Assembly: GCA_902495075.1 (NCBI GenBank) | Contig: CABUVO010000002.1 | Location: 137,367 to 201,366 of the forward strand | Direction of reading: 5' to 3' | DNA from: an uncultured Porphyromonadaceae bacterium | Lineage (GTDB): Bacteria; Bacteroidota; Bacteroidia; Bacteroidales; Muribaculaceae | DNA: 64,000 bases | Part shown: positions 1 to 6,776 of the stretch, in pieces | Layout: every line of letters starts with the position of its first letter | Position numbering within the stretch: position 1 is the stretch's first letter | The notes under the pieces: generated by a model | What the model saw: only the letters and a program-made list of their open reading frames with translations | What the model was told of the DNA's origin: nothing | The model's database searches: none | Made by a program: the position numbers and the translations under genes

Positions 1-1
1 G

Positions 2-454
2 AACAAGAAAGATATTGGTGTTTCATATACTTCGTCATTGACTTGTAGAGAGAATGGAGAAATCTTTGCGTTCAACCCAGCCTATAAGTCTGTTACTTAT
101 AAACAAATATGTAATTGCGACAAAGCGGGGACAACAGAATTGATATATGATGTTTCCAAATATGGAAAAATTTTTATGCCATCTATTAAAAGACGTCAAG
201 ATTGGGCATTTAAAATACTTTTGTTGAAAAAGTCTCAGGTAGCATATGGAATGTTCGAAACGTTGTCGATTTATCGTATTAGAACTGATTCCCTTTCAAG
301 AAAAAAAATTAAATTAATAAGATATAATATATTGGTCTATAGACTTATATTAAATATGTCGTTGTGGTCGGCGTGGTTAAAATTCTTATTTATGTTTGTC
401 CCTGCCATGCTTCGTAAACGATTTAGACAAAAAGTTGCTAATAGTAATATTTAA
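2..454 (+). CDS. Glycosyltransferase family 2, C-terminal part (truncated by window edge)
   Basis: The frame is open from base 2, so the gene begins before the window; 150 residues are visible. The segment MPSIKRRQDWAFKILLLKK (about residues 59-77 of the visible part) followed by a YRIRTDSLSRKK block is the usual end of the TuaG-like GT-A fold, where the RRQDW block helps hold the acceptor and the catalytic base region. Such enzymes move a sugar from a nucleotide-sugar onto a growing surface polysaccharide on the inner face of the membrane. The gene ends 2 nt before the ATP-grasp gene, so they are co-transcribed. The DxD motif lies upstream and is not visible. Base composition is AT-rich, as in other capsule loci. 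Confidence 0.8.
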   Translation, partial: NKKDIGVSYTSSLTCRENGEIFAFNPAYKSVTYKQICNCDKAGTTELIYDVSKYGKIFMPSIKRRQDWAFKILLLKKSQVAYGMFETLSIYRIRTDSLSRKKIKLIRYNILVYRLILNMSLWSAWLKFLFMFVPAMLRKRFRQKVANSNI

Positions 455-456
455 AC

Positions 457-1590
457 ATGTCTAACATACTTCTTTTTGGCGGAGGCCTACAGTCTCTGTC
501 GATAGCTCGTGGCCTTAAGGAGGATGGTCACACTGTCTTCAATATGGCTGAGAAAGCATCGGTAGGAAGATTCTCCCGGTTTGTTGATTTTTTTGATGCT
601 ATTGATTTGAAACTGTTTGAATGGCGAGATCTACTGAAATTTCTTATTGCTAATGAAATCGGACTCGTGATCCCTATGGAGGATGAGTATGCCGAATGGC
701 TGAGTGCAAATAAATCTGATTTGGAAAAGAATGCAGATGTAAAACTTGCAGTAGAACGAGAAGATCTTTTTGCAAGAGTGATCAACAAAAGGGATTTACT
801 TGGATTTTGCAAGGAAAACGATATACCCCATCCCTGTACGGTTCCTCTGATGGTTGATAATTATCATCTCATACAATTCCCCGCCCTAATAAAGCCGGAC
901 GTCTCGAATGGTTCCCGGGGTATCTGTAGGGTAGACAGCATCGATGATCTGCATTCTAAAGCTCCTGAAGCATTGGAGAAGTATGGCAGCTGCACTGTTC
1001 AGGAATACATAGAGCAGTCACATTACTATAATGTAATGCTATACAGATATGGCGATGGCTCCTGGGGGCAGCATGTGGTTACCAAAATAACTCGCTATTA
1101 TCCTGTTAAAGGAGGGAGCAGCAGTTTTTGCACCACCATAGCAAACGAAGAAATCTTAAAGCCCTGCAAGAAACTTCTTGAAAAGCTCGATTGGAAAGGA
1201 TTCGCAGATTTTGATGTTCTTGAGAAAGGGAGGGGGGACTACAGAATAATAGAGATAAATCCGAGAGTTCCTGCAAGCGTACACGCCGCTTATATTTCAG
1301 GCGTGAATTACGGGAAAATGATTGCTGATGACTTACTGTATAATAAGAAGACTACAGCATGTTACACTCCCGGCATGCAGCTCCGTTTTTTAGGACTTGA
1401 CATAGCATGGTTCCTTGCCTCTCCGGCAAGATTTAAATGCAAGCCATCCTGGTTCCGATTTATCGGGAGGCATCTTCATTATCAGGAGGGCGGGATTAAG
1501 GATTTTATGGCGATGGCTTATTCTATCTGGCTCGGAGTTAAGAAAGAATTGTCACCATCATTCCGTAAGGCAAAGTCCGGGATGAATTGA
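457..1590 (+). CDS. ATP-grasp ligase-like protein of a surface-polysaccharide locus
   Basis: A 377-residue protein with a Rossmann-like preATP-grasp start (LLFGGGLQSLSIARGL, residues 4-19) and an ATP-grasp fold: the lysine-containing strand FPALIKPDVSNGSRG at about 145-159, the VQEYIE hinge near 188, and the metal-binding EINPRVPAS block near 266-274. Family members join a carboxylate to an amine or similar nucleophile using ATP; carbamoyl-phosphate-synthase-like versions are common in capsule and exopolysaccharide clusters, where they add amino-acid or other decorations. The substrate cannot be told from the sequence. It follows the glycosyltransferase by 2 nt, which supports a role in the same polysaccharide pathway. 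Confidence 0.8.
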   Translation: MSNILLFGGGLQSLSIARGLKEDGHTVFNMAEKASVGRFSRFVDFFDAIDLKLFEWRDLLKFLIANEIGLVIPMEDEYAEWLSANKSDLEKNADVKLAVEREDLFARVINKRDLLGFCKENDIPHPCTVPLMVDNYHLIQFPALIKPDVSNGSRGICRVDSIDDLHSKAPEALEKYGSCTVQEYIEQSHYYNVMLYRYGDGSWGQHVVTKITRYYPVKGGSSSFCTTIANEEILKPCKKLLEKLDWKGFADFDVLEKGRGDYRIIEINPRVPASVHAAYISGVNYGKMIADDLLYNKKTTACYTPGMQLRFLGLDIAWFLASPARFKCKPSWFRFIGRHLHYQEGGIKDFMAMAYSIWLGVKKELSPSFRKAKSGMN

Positions 1591-1608
1591 TTTTTGGGAA
1601 AATTACTT

Positions 1609-1643
1609 ATTATACATTTCACATTCAATATTTCACATTAACT
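1609..1643. repeat. Heptamer intergenic repeat, copy 1
   Basis: Read on the minus strand this AT-rich spacer is a run of about five 7-bp units related to TAATGTG/GAAATGT. The same 7-bp period is found at 4298-4332 and 59175-59209, each time between genes. Confidence 0.5.
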
Positions 1644-1647
1644 ACAG

Positions 1648-2496
1648 GTGAATATCTTGACATTCGATGTCGAGGAGTGGTTCCATCTCCTCGACAACTC
1701 TTCTACGCGCACAGAGGAGCAGTGGAAGACCTACGAGGTGCGCATCCACGAGAACATGGACCGTATCTTCCGCATACTGGAGGACACCGACACCCGCGCC
1801 ACATTCTTCATCATCGGCTGGATAGCCAGGACGTATCCTGAGGTGGTGAGACGCATTGCCGAGCGCTACGAGATCGGTTCCCACACGATGAACCACCAGC
1901 TGGTATGGCAGCAGACACCGGAGGAGTTCCGGCAGGACGTGGACAGCTCCATAAAGATGCTGGAGGACATCACGGGGAAGCGGGTGAGATGCTTCCGCGC
2001 CCCGGGTTTCTCCATCCGTGAGTCTGAACCGTGGGCATTCGAGGCGTTGTCGGAGCTCGGCATAGAGATAGACTGCTCGGTCTTCCCGGCACACCACGCA
2101 CACGGCGGTATGCCGACCTACGGCAAGGGGGAGCCGGCAGTGATAGAATACAGCTCTCACCGAATCAAGGAGTTTCCGATATCCACTAAGGAGATCGCAG
2201 GCAGACACCTCATATATTCAGGAGGAGGGTATTTCCGCCTATTCCCCTATTGGCTGATACGGAGATGGGCACGGGAGGACAATGACTACTTGCTGAGCTA
2301 CATCCATCCGCGTGATCTTGACGCGGGGCAGCCCATGATACGGGAGCTTCCGCTGTCGCGGAAACTCAAGAGCTATGTGGGACTGAAAGGAGCCGAGTGG
2401 AAGCTGAGGCGCTTCCTGACAGATTTCCGCTTCTCAGACCTCCACGCGGCTGACGCCGCCATCGACTGGAGCGCGGTACGTTCCTTCCGGCTCTGA
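1648..2496 (+). CDS. Polysaccharide deacetylase (NodB/DUF3473 type)
   Basis: A 282-residue carbohydrate esterase family 4 protein. Motif 1 is TFDVEEWFH (catalytic base Asp7), motif 2 is SHTMNH at 78-83 (His79 and His83 bind the metal), and motif 3 is RAPGFS at 117-122. The tail with IHPRDLDAGQP is the extra C-terminal segment found in the XrtA/EPS-locus deacetylases. It removes N- or O-acetyl groups from a glycan. The start is GTG at 1648: the protein family begins right at this point and upstream sequence in this frame does not fit the family. It is clearly more GC-rich than the two upstream genes and is separated from them by 57 nt of AT-rich repeat. No signal peptide is visible. Confidence 0.85.
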   Translation: MNILTFDVEEWFHLLDNSSTRTEEQWKTYEVRIHENMDRIFRILEDTDTRATFFIIGWIARTYPEVVRRIAERYEIGSHTMNHQLVWQQTPEEFRQDVDSSIKMLEDITGKRVRCFRAPGFSIRESEPWAFEALSELGIEIDCSVFPAHHAHGGMPTYGKGEPAVIEYSSHRIKEFPISTKEIAGRHLIYSGGGYFRLFPYWLIRRWAREDNDYLLSYIHPRDLDAGQPMIRELPLSRKLKSYVGLKGAEWKLRRFLTDFRFSDLHAADAAIDWSAVRSFRL

Positions 2497-2528
2497 GAGA
2501 GCCGCGAGCAGAGGGGGCAGACCCCGCC

Positions 2529-2589
2529 GCCGCAGGACGGGCGGACGGGGAACCGCGAGCAGTGCTCGCTGAACGAAACCGCCGGCGCT
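2529..2589. repeat. GC-rich palindromic intergenic repeat, copy 1
   Basis: Contains the inverted repeat GCGAGCAGTGCTCGC (2555-2569, 7-bp arms) followed by TGAACGAAACCGCCGG. The same block, including the upstream CAGGACGGGCGGACGGGG, recurs at 3562-3652 and in shortened form at 2809-2902. It lies in a 440-bp stretch (2497-2937) without a gene. Confidence 0.7.
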
Positions 2590-2676
2590 GCTTTGGGATG
2601 CTTTAGGGGGCGGGGATGTTGATGCCGCTGATGAAGGAGGCGGAGGGAAGGGAGAGAAGAAGGATGCGAGAGATGA

Positions 2677-2699
2677 TGCGGCTTACAGCCGCATTTTTT
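2677..2699 (+). terminator. Intrinsic terminator downstream of the deacetylase
   Basis: TGCGGCT-TAC-AGCCGCA is a perfect 7-bp stem with a 3-nt loop and is followed at once by six T residues. It is 180 nt beyond the deacetylase stop codon. Confidence 0.7.
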
Positions 2700-2737
2700 G
2701 TTGGGGCGATATCGGCTTTTGTTGGGGCGATATCGGC
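2696..2737. repeat. 21-bp tandem duplication
   Basis: TTTTGTTGGGGCGATATCGGC occurs twice head to tail (2696-2716 and 2717-2737) with no mismatch. The first copy shares its T-run with the preceding terminator, so the duplication partly copies a terminator tail. Confidence 0.85.
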
Positions 2738-2808
2738 GGCGGGATTCGCCGCCGCCGGAGCGAGGCGCAGGATGTTGGCGGTGATGCCAAGAGGAGACAG
2801 ATCTTTAG

Positions 2809-2902
2809 CCGCGAGCAGTGCTCGCTGAACAGAACCGCCGGCGACGCACGGAACCGCAGATGCTGAACGGCACCGGCTGCGCCTGACGGGGCGCAGCCGG
2901 TG
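2809..2902. repeat. GC-rich palindromic repeat, copy 2, with a 13-bp stem-loop
   Basis: Starts with GCGAGCAGTGCTCGC (2811-2825) and the shared CTGAACAGAACCGCCGGCGACGC-type tail, and ends in a very stable inverted repeat: arms 2871-2883 (CACCGGCTGCGCC) and 2890-2902 with a 6-nt loop. There is no T-run, so it is unlikely to be a classical terminator on the plus strand; it lies just downstream of the convergent toxin gene and may stop that transcript or act as a REP-like element. Confidence 0.65.
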
Positions 2903-2937
2903 CTGCTTTGGGATGCGGTGATGATAGGTCGCACTGT

Positions 2938-3210
2938 CTAATCAAAAAGCTCGGAGTGGGAACCGAGACGTAGGATATAGACTATGTATGATGATTCGTC
3001 TCTCCAGATGAGTAAATAATCCGCTCCTATATGGCATTCCATACATCCTTTGTATTGACCTGAAAGTGGATGAGGTGATTTCTCGGAGGGTATTGGGTCG
3101 CCTTTGGCGAGTATGTTGAGGATGCTGTTTAACTCCTCAATCATTTTGGGGCGATGGCGATAACGTTTAAAATCTTTTTTAAACTGATGGGAGAAACGAA
3201 GTTTCTTCAT
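2938..3210 (-). CDS. YafQ/RelE-family mRNA interferase toxin
   Basis: A 90-residue basic protein. The features HQFKKDFKRY near the start, HPLSGQYKGCMECHIG in the middle and VYILRLGSHSELF at the end match the YafQ branch of the RelE toxin family, which cuts mRNA in the ribosomal A site. The usual YafQ catalytic histidines in the central HPL and the C-terminal GSHS block are present. Its start overlaps the antitoxin stop by 4 nt (ATGA), the usual arrangement for translational coupling with the antitoxin first. Nothing suggests inactivation. Confidence 0.88.
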   Translation of the reverse strand: MKKLRFSHQFKKDFKRYRHRPKMIEELNSILNILAKGDPIPSEKSPHPLSGQYKGCMECHIGADYLLIWRDESSYIVYILRLGSHSELFD

Positions 3211-3455
3211 GATTCAATGGATTTTACCATATTCTCAAGGGAGGAGAGATCAATCTCTCCGGCATATTCTCCCCTTTTTGCTTCTTCTATTGCAAGCCTG
3301 GTTTCGGCATTGGGCTCATGATAAACAATATCCATCAAAACTGATTCCACATAATTATTGAGGCTGCGGTTTTCCCGTTTCGCTGCAATCTTGAGGCGAT
3401 CTATGAGATCTGTTTTCAACCGGAACATGGTTGGTTTTCTTAATACTGCTTCCAT
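3207..3455 (-). CDS. Ribbon-helix-helix antitoxin (DinJ/RelB type)
   Basis: An 82-residue protein whose first 45 residues form a ribbon-helix-helix DNA-binding unit (TMFRLKTDLIDRLKIAAKRE then SLNNYVESVL) and whose acidic tail (EIDLSSLENMV) would wrap the YafQ toxin encoded immediately downstream. RelB/DinJ antitoxins neutralise the toxin and repress their own operon. A matching operator lies just upstream at 3489-3507. Confidence 0.85.
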   Translation of the reverse strand: MEAVLRKPTMFRLKTDLIDRLKIAAKRENRSLNNYVESVLMDIVYHEPNAETRLAIEEAKRGEYAGEIDLSSLENMVKSIES

Positions 3456-3475
3456 AATTGATATATTCTATATTG

Positions 3476-3507
3476 CAAATATAATGCGTTTGTATATCAC
3501 ATACAAA
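3476..3507 (-). promoter_or_regulatory. Promoter and operator of the toxin-antitoxin operon
   Basis: On the minus strand TTTG (3507-3504), a 20-nt spacer and TATATTTG (3483-3476) match the Bacteroidetes consensus. A perfect inverted repeat TTTGTAT-ATCAC-ATACAAA (3489-3507) covers the -33 element and spacer, exactly where a ribbon-helix-helix repressor would block the sigma factor. The predicted leader before the antitoxin start is short, about 14 nt. Confidence 0.7.
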
Positions 3508-3561
3508 TTTCATATTAAAAAAGTTTATTCAGTGTTCGCTGCGGCAAATGATTGGTATTGC

Positions 3562-3652
3562 TGCCGCCGCCCGCAGGACGGGCGGACGGGGAGCCGCGAG
3601 CAGTGCTCGCTGAACGGAACCGTCGGCGACGCACGGAACCGGCTGCTTTAAA
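3562..3652. repeat. GC-rich palindromic intergenic repeat, copy 3
   Basis: Nearly identical to copy 1 over CAGGACGGGCGGACGGGG plus the GCGAGCAGTGCTCGC palindrome (3596-3610), and to copy 2 over the following GGCGACGCACGGAACCG. It sits between the TA promoter and the end of the convergent-side SDR gene, with a few bases running into that gene's stop region. Confidence 0.7.
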
Positions 3653-4289
3653 TATCGGCGGTGGTGATGCCTCCGGCTAATGGAAGCGAGAGGAGGAGAC
3701 AGAGGGAAGCGATTTCGCTTCCTTTTTTTGTGTCCGACCGGATTACATTGACATTGATACCCAATCCGTTTAATGACGCGATAACGTCTGAGTCAATGGC
3801 ATCCGTGGCTGGAACTGAGTTGCTCTCGCAAATGTCTATTATCCTGCCACCGTAGTCGGAGGGGATGGGGTAACGCTGCTTGTGGCTGAGCCATATGTCA
3901 GCAAGATGTGAGAGGCATTCGCTTGCGGATGTGCAGCCGACTATTATGTCAATGTCTCTCCATGCTTTCAGAAGACCGGTCATGTTCTTTTCAAGTTCGC
4001 TGCAGTCTGTAGTGTCTACGTTGTGATAGCGGATGCCTTTGTCGCGCGCCATGGCGGAGCCTTTGTCTGAATCGGTGTCGAATACGGCTACTTTGCAGCC
4101 GGCGTGGAGGTAGGCGTCAACAATGGCTTCTCCTATGCCGTGGCAGCCTCCGGCGACGAGTACGCGGCGTGGCGGGAAGTCAAAACATATTCTTCCGGCG
4201 CCGGGTGATAGGCGACGTCGGGGTGCGGAAGCACCGGTTTTCCCCATGCGGAGATCTTCCATTTTCTTTTCAAGATAGTTGTCTGCCAC
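3648..4289 (-). CDS. Short-chain dehydrogenase/reductase-like protein lacking the catalytic Tyr-Lys
   Basis: A 213-residue Rossmann protein. RRVLVAGGCHGIGEAIVDAYL (about 41-61) is the NAD(P)-binding TGxxxGIG motif of short-chain dehydrogenases, followed by an acidic FDTDSD at the end of strand 2, which favours NAD. The region that should carry the catalytic YxxxK is not recognisable, and the protein is about 35 residues shorter than usual SDRs, so it may be a divergent or non-catalytic member. About 40 residues of basic, low-complexity sequence precede the fold; the true start could be further in. No operon partner is close. Confidence 0.6.
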   Translation of the reverse strand: MADNYLEKKMEDLRMGKTGASAPRRRLSPGAGRICFDFPPRRVLVAGGCHGIGEAIVDAYLHAGCKVAVFDTDSDKGSAMARDKGIRYHNVDTTDCSELEKNMTGLLKAWRDIDIIVGCTSASECLSHLADIWLSHKQRYPIPSDYGGRIIDICESNSVPATDAIDSDVIASLNGLGINVNVIRSDTKKGSEIASLCLLLSLPLAGGITTADI

Positions 4290-4297
4290 GGTTTGAA

Positions 4298-4332
4298 TAA
4301 TGTTTAATGTGTAATGTTTAATGTGTAATGAG
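4298..4332. repeat. Heptamer tandem repeat, copy 2
   Basis: Five consecutive 7-bp units: TAATGTT, TAATGTG, TAATGTT, TAATGTG, TAATGAG. They fill the spacer between the cardiolipin synthase and SDR-like genes and precede the SDR gene on the minus strand. Confidence 0.8.
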
Positions 4333-4380
4333 GCGAGGGGAGGAGGCTGAGTTATGTTTAATGGGATTAGGTGAGGGGAA

Positions 4381-5811
4381 TTATAATATGGGGGAGACGA
4401 GACGCACTACGGATTCGAGGCTGCGCTGAAGTAGCGGACGCCGGTGCCATGCGTTGAATGTGAGTTTGGTGCAGGAGCGCATATCGTGGAAGAAGATGTC
4501 GCGCATACGGCTGTTTACTTCACGGTCGTAAATGATAAGGCTACATTCAAAATTATTTTCAAAGCTGCGGTAATCGAAGTTTGTGGAGCCCGCGATCACA
4601 AGGTTTTCGTCTATGATGATTCCTTTGGCGTGGAGCATTCCCGGATTGTAGAGATACACCTTTATTCCGGCACGCAGGCATTGGGTCACATACGAGAAAC
4701 CTGCATACTGGAGCATCCGCGAGTCGCTTTTGCCCGGAATCATGATGCGCACGTCTATTTTTGAGAGGGCAGCTGCCTCCAGGGCGTGTTGCAACGCATC
4801 GGTGGGGAGGAAATAGGGGGTCTGGATGTAGATGGATTTGGTAGCGTTTGAGATTGCTTTGAGAAAACAGAGAGCCTGGTTGTCCCAGGAATCGAGCGGT
4901 CCGGAGGTGATTAGCTGCATTCCGACGTTGTTGCGGATGGTTACCGGTTCCACTTTAGGGTATTCTATGGATTCGGGGCTGTTCTTGAAATTCCAGTCTA
5001 CAATGAATGAATAAAGTAGCGATTCCACGATGTCGCCTTGCAGACGAAAATGGGTGTCGCGCCATGCGATTCCTTCAGAAGTGCCTTTCTGATAGCGGTC
5101 GGCGATGTTCATGCCTCCGAGATATCCGATCTTTCCGTCGATCACCACTATCTTGCGGTGGTTGCGCCAGTTGATACGGTTGGCAAGCTGAGGGAATGTT
5201 ACACGGAAGAAGGGGTGTGTTTCCACTCCGTTTTCAGCCATGCGTTTGAAAAAGCGGCTTCGTGCGGAGAAGCTTCCCACGTGGTCGTAGATGACCTTGA
5301 CTTCGAGTCCTTCGCTCGCTTTGCTGATAAGGATATCGGCGATTTCTTCGCCTGTGGCATCATCTGAGAATATGTAATACTGAAGATATATCGATTTGCG
5401 GGCATTGCGGAGATCGCGTTTGAGGTTCTCGAATTTCTCTGCTCCGGTGGTGAATATCTCGATGTGATTGTTGACGGTATAAAATGATGAGGAAAGATTG
5501 CGGGCAAGTTTAATCAGGTTTTTGTCGGCAGCGGGGAGACTGAGGTTGGCGAGGTTGACATGTCGCGGAGCCATGCGGCTGATCATGCGGCGTTTGTTGT
5601 GGCGCGAAATCATATGCTCTCCTTTGAGACTACGCCCGAAGAAGAGATAGAAGATAAGTCCTACCACCGGGAGGAAGATAAGTGCTATTACCCAGGAGAG
5701 CGAGCGGATGGGATTGCGGTTTTCCTTGAGCACCACGATAATGCAGCTTATGATCGTAATGGCATAAGCTATGTTGACAATCGATACTATCCAATAGTTT
5801 ACAGTGCCCAT
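4381..5811 (-). CDS. cls: Cardiolipin synthase (phospholipase D type)
   Basis: A 476-residue membrane enzyme that condenses two phosphatidylglycerol molecules to cardiolipin and glycerol. Two N-terminal transmembrane segments (about 7-26 and 37-57) precede two phospholipase D HKD motifs: NHRKIVVIDGKIGYLGGMN near 218 and HAKGIIIDENLVIAGSTN near 393. Both have the full HxKxxxxD signature, so it should be active. Length and domain order match the usual Bacteroidetes Cls. The gene stands alone; the nearest upstream gene is over 300 nt away. Confidence 0.93.
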   Translation of the reverse strand: MGTVNYWIVSIVNIAYAITIISCIIVVLKENRNPIRSLSWVIALIFLPVVGLIFYLFFGRSLKGEHMISRHNKRRMISRMAPRHVNLANLSLPAADKNLIKLARNLSSSFYTVNNHIEIFTTGAEKFENLKRDLRNARKSIYLQYYIFSDDATGEEIADILISKASEGLEVKVIYDHVGSFSARSRFFKRMAENGVETHPFFRVTFPQLANRINWRNHRKIVVIDGKIGYLGGMNIADRYQKGTSEGIAWRDTHFRLQGDIVESLLYSFIVDWNFKNSPESIEYPKVEPVTIRNNVGMQLITSGPLDSWDNQALCFLKAISNATKSIYIQTPYFLPTDALQHALEAAALSKIDVRIMIPGKSDSRMLQYAGFSYVTQCLRAGIKVYLYNPGMLHAKGIIIDENLVIAGSTNFDYRSFENNFECSLIIYDREVNSRMRDIFFHDMRSCTKLTFNAWHRRPLLQRSLESVVRLVSPIL

Positions 5812-6046
5812 CCTTGATGATTCTATTTTGCGACTAAATTAGTAAAAATCGGTGTATTTTGGAAGCATAGAGGGGATAAAAATTGGGCGAGGGGACTTCT
5901 CAATCACCTCGCCTTTGGCTTAACTAAATAAATTCTTACATGTTAGGATCATAGTATCAAGTGCAAAATTATGCAAAATATGTCGAAAAACATAAAAAAT
6001 GAGGAGAAAATTGAGGGAGAAAGGTGTTAAAGAGTGTTAAATCGGG

Positions 6047-6090
6047 CGCGAGCGAGGCTCGCTACACGGAACAGCGAGCATAGCTCGCTA
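6047..6090. repeat. GC-rich palindromic repeat, diverged copy 4
   Basis: Two neighbouring inverted repeats, GCGAGC-GAG-GCTCGC (6048-6062) and AGCGAGC-ATA-GCTCGCT (6073-6089), joined by ACACGGAAC. They share the GCTCGCT..ACGGAAC core with the copies at 2.5-3.6 kb. They lie in the 319-bp spacer upstream of the cardiolipin synthase gene, which otherwise holds only AT-rich sequence. Confidence 0.55.
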
Positions 6091-6140
6091 TGAGAAGGGG
6101 AGGGATGGGGCTCAATGGGGAAGGGAAGGGTTAAGGGGCG
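6086..6140. repeat. G-rich 10-bp period repeat, copy 1
   Basis: G-tracts recur about every 10 nt (AAGGGGAGGG, ATGGGGCTCA, ATGGGGAAGG and so on). The same kind of array occurs at 6727-6776, 6898-6957 and 11261-11332. Such spaced G-tracts could form G-quadruplexes on the plus strand. It runs up to the stop codon of the DUF3109 gene. Confidence 0.6.
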
Positions 6141-6715
6141 GGATGGGATTTGAGCCATTCGGAGGCGGTGAGGCAGAGCTCGGCGTACCAGTCTTCGCCG
6201 AAGCGGCGCGTGAGGGGCTCTTTGAGGAATTCGTAGGCGCGAACGCCTTTTGCGCGTCCGAGCGTTTCGGCGCATTTGCAGATCTTCCAGCGGTGGAGGT
6301 TGACGGCGGTGAAGCCGGCGTATTCTTTGAGCCTGACGGGATATAAATGACATGAGGAGGGCTTGAAGAATGGTATCTTACCTTCGCGGTGTGCCTTCTC
6401 CAGGGCGCAGAGGCATTTGCCGCCGGGAGCGTAGGTGGTGAAGACGCAGTCGCGTCCTTCTACAAGGGAGGTGACAAGGTCGCCGTCTTCGTCGTAATAT
6501 GCGGGTCCTTGCTCTTCAACGACTTTCTGCGCTGTGGGATTGAGGAGGGGGTAAATCTCGGGCATCAGTTCGCAGAGACGTTCGTATTCTTCATCGGTCA
6601 GGGGGGCGCCGGCATCACCTTCGATGCAGCAGGCACCGAGGCATGAGTCAAGGTCGCAGATGAAGTAGCGTTCGATGAGATCGAGGGAGACGAGGGTGTC
6701 TTTTATCTGAAGCAT
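6131..6715 (-). CDS. DUF3109 family cysteine-rich protein
   Basis: A 194-residue cytosolic protein with the fixed cysteine pattern of DUF3109: CDLDSCLGACCIEGDAG near 19-35, GRDCVF near 88, GGKCLCAL near 99, SSCHLYPV near 120 and WKICKCAE near 143. The family is related to the YkgJ-type metal-chelating proteins, so it probably binds Zn or Fe, but no function is established. It is conserved as a single gene in Bacteroidales. The downstream DUF5103 gene is on the same strand but upstream in transcription order; 61 nt of G-rich repeat separate them. Confidence 0.85.
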   Translation of the reverse strand: MLQIKDTLVSLDLIERYFICDLDSCLGACCIEGDAGAPLTDEEYERLCELMPEIYPLLNPTAQKVVEEQGPAYYDEDGDLVTSLVEGRDCVFTTYAPGGKCLCALEKAHREGKIPFFKPSSCHLYPVRLKEYAGFTAVNLHRWKICKCAETLGRAKGVRAYEFLKEPLTRRFGEDWYAELCLTASEWLKSHPAP

Positions 6716-6726
6716 ATTTTTCTTTT

Positions 6727-6776
6727 TTAATGGGGATGGGGAAGAGAGGGCGATGGCGAGAAGAGGGGGAGGGCTG
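6727..6776. repeat. G-rich 10-bp period repeat, copy 2
   Basis: AATGGGGATGGGGAAGAG followed by further G-tracts fills the whole spacer between the DUF5103 stop codon and the DUF3109 start. Related to copies at 6086, 6898 and 11261. Confidence 0.55.

Noticed and set aside
2616..2828. Open frame of 70 codons in the GC-rich repeat zone
   Set aside because: It crosses a terminator and the 21-bp tandem duplication and has an Ala/Gly/Arg-biased product, a usual artefact of GC-rich repeats.
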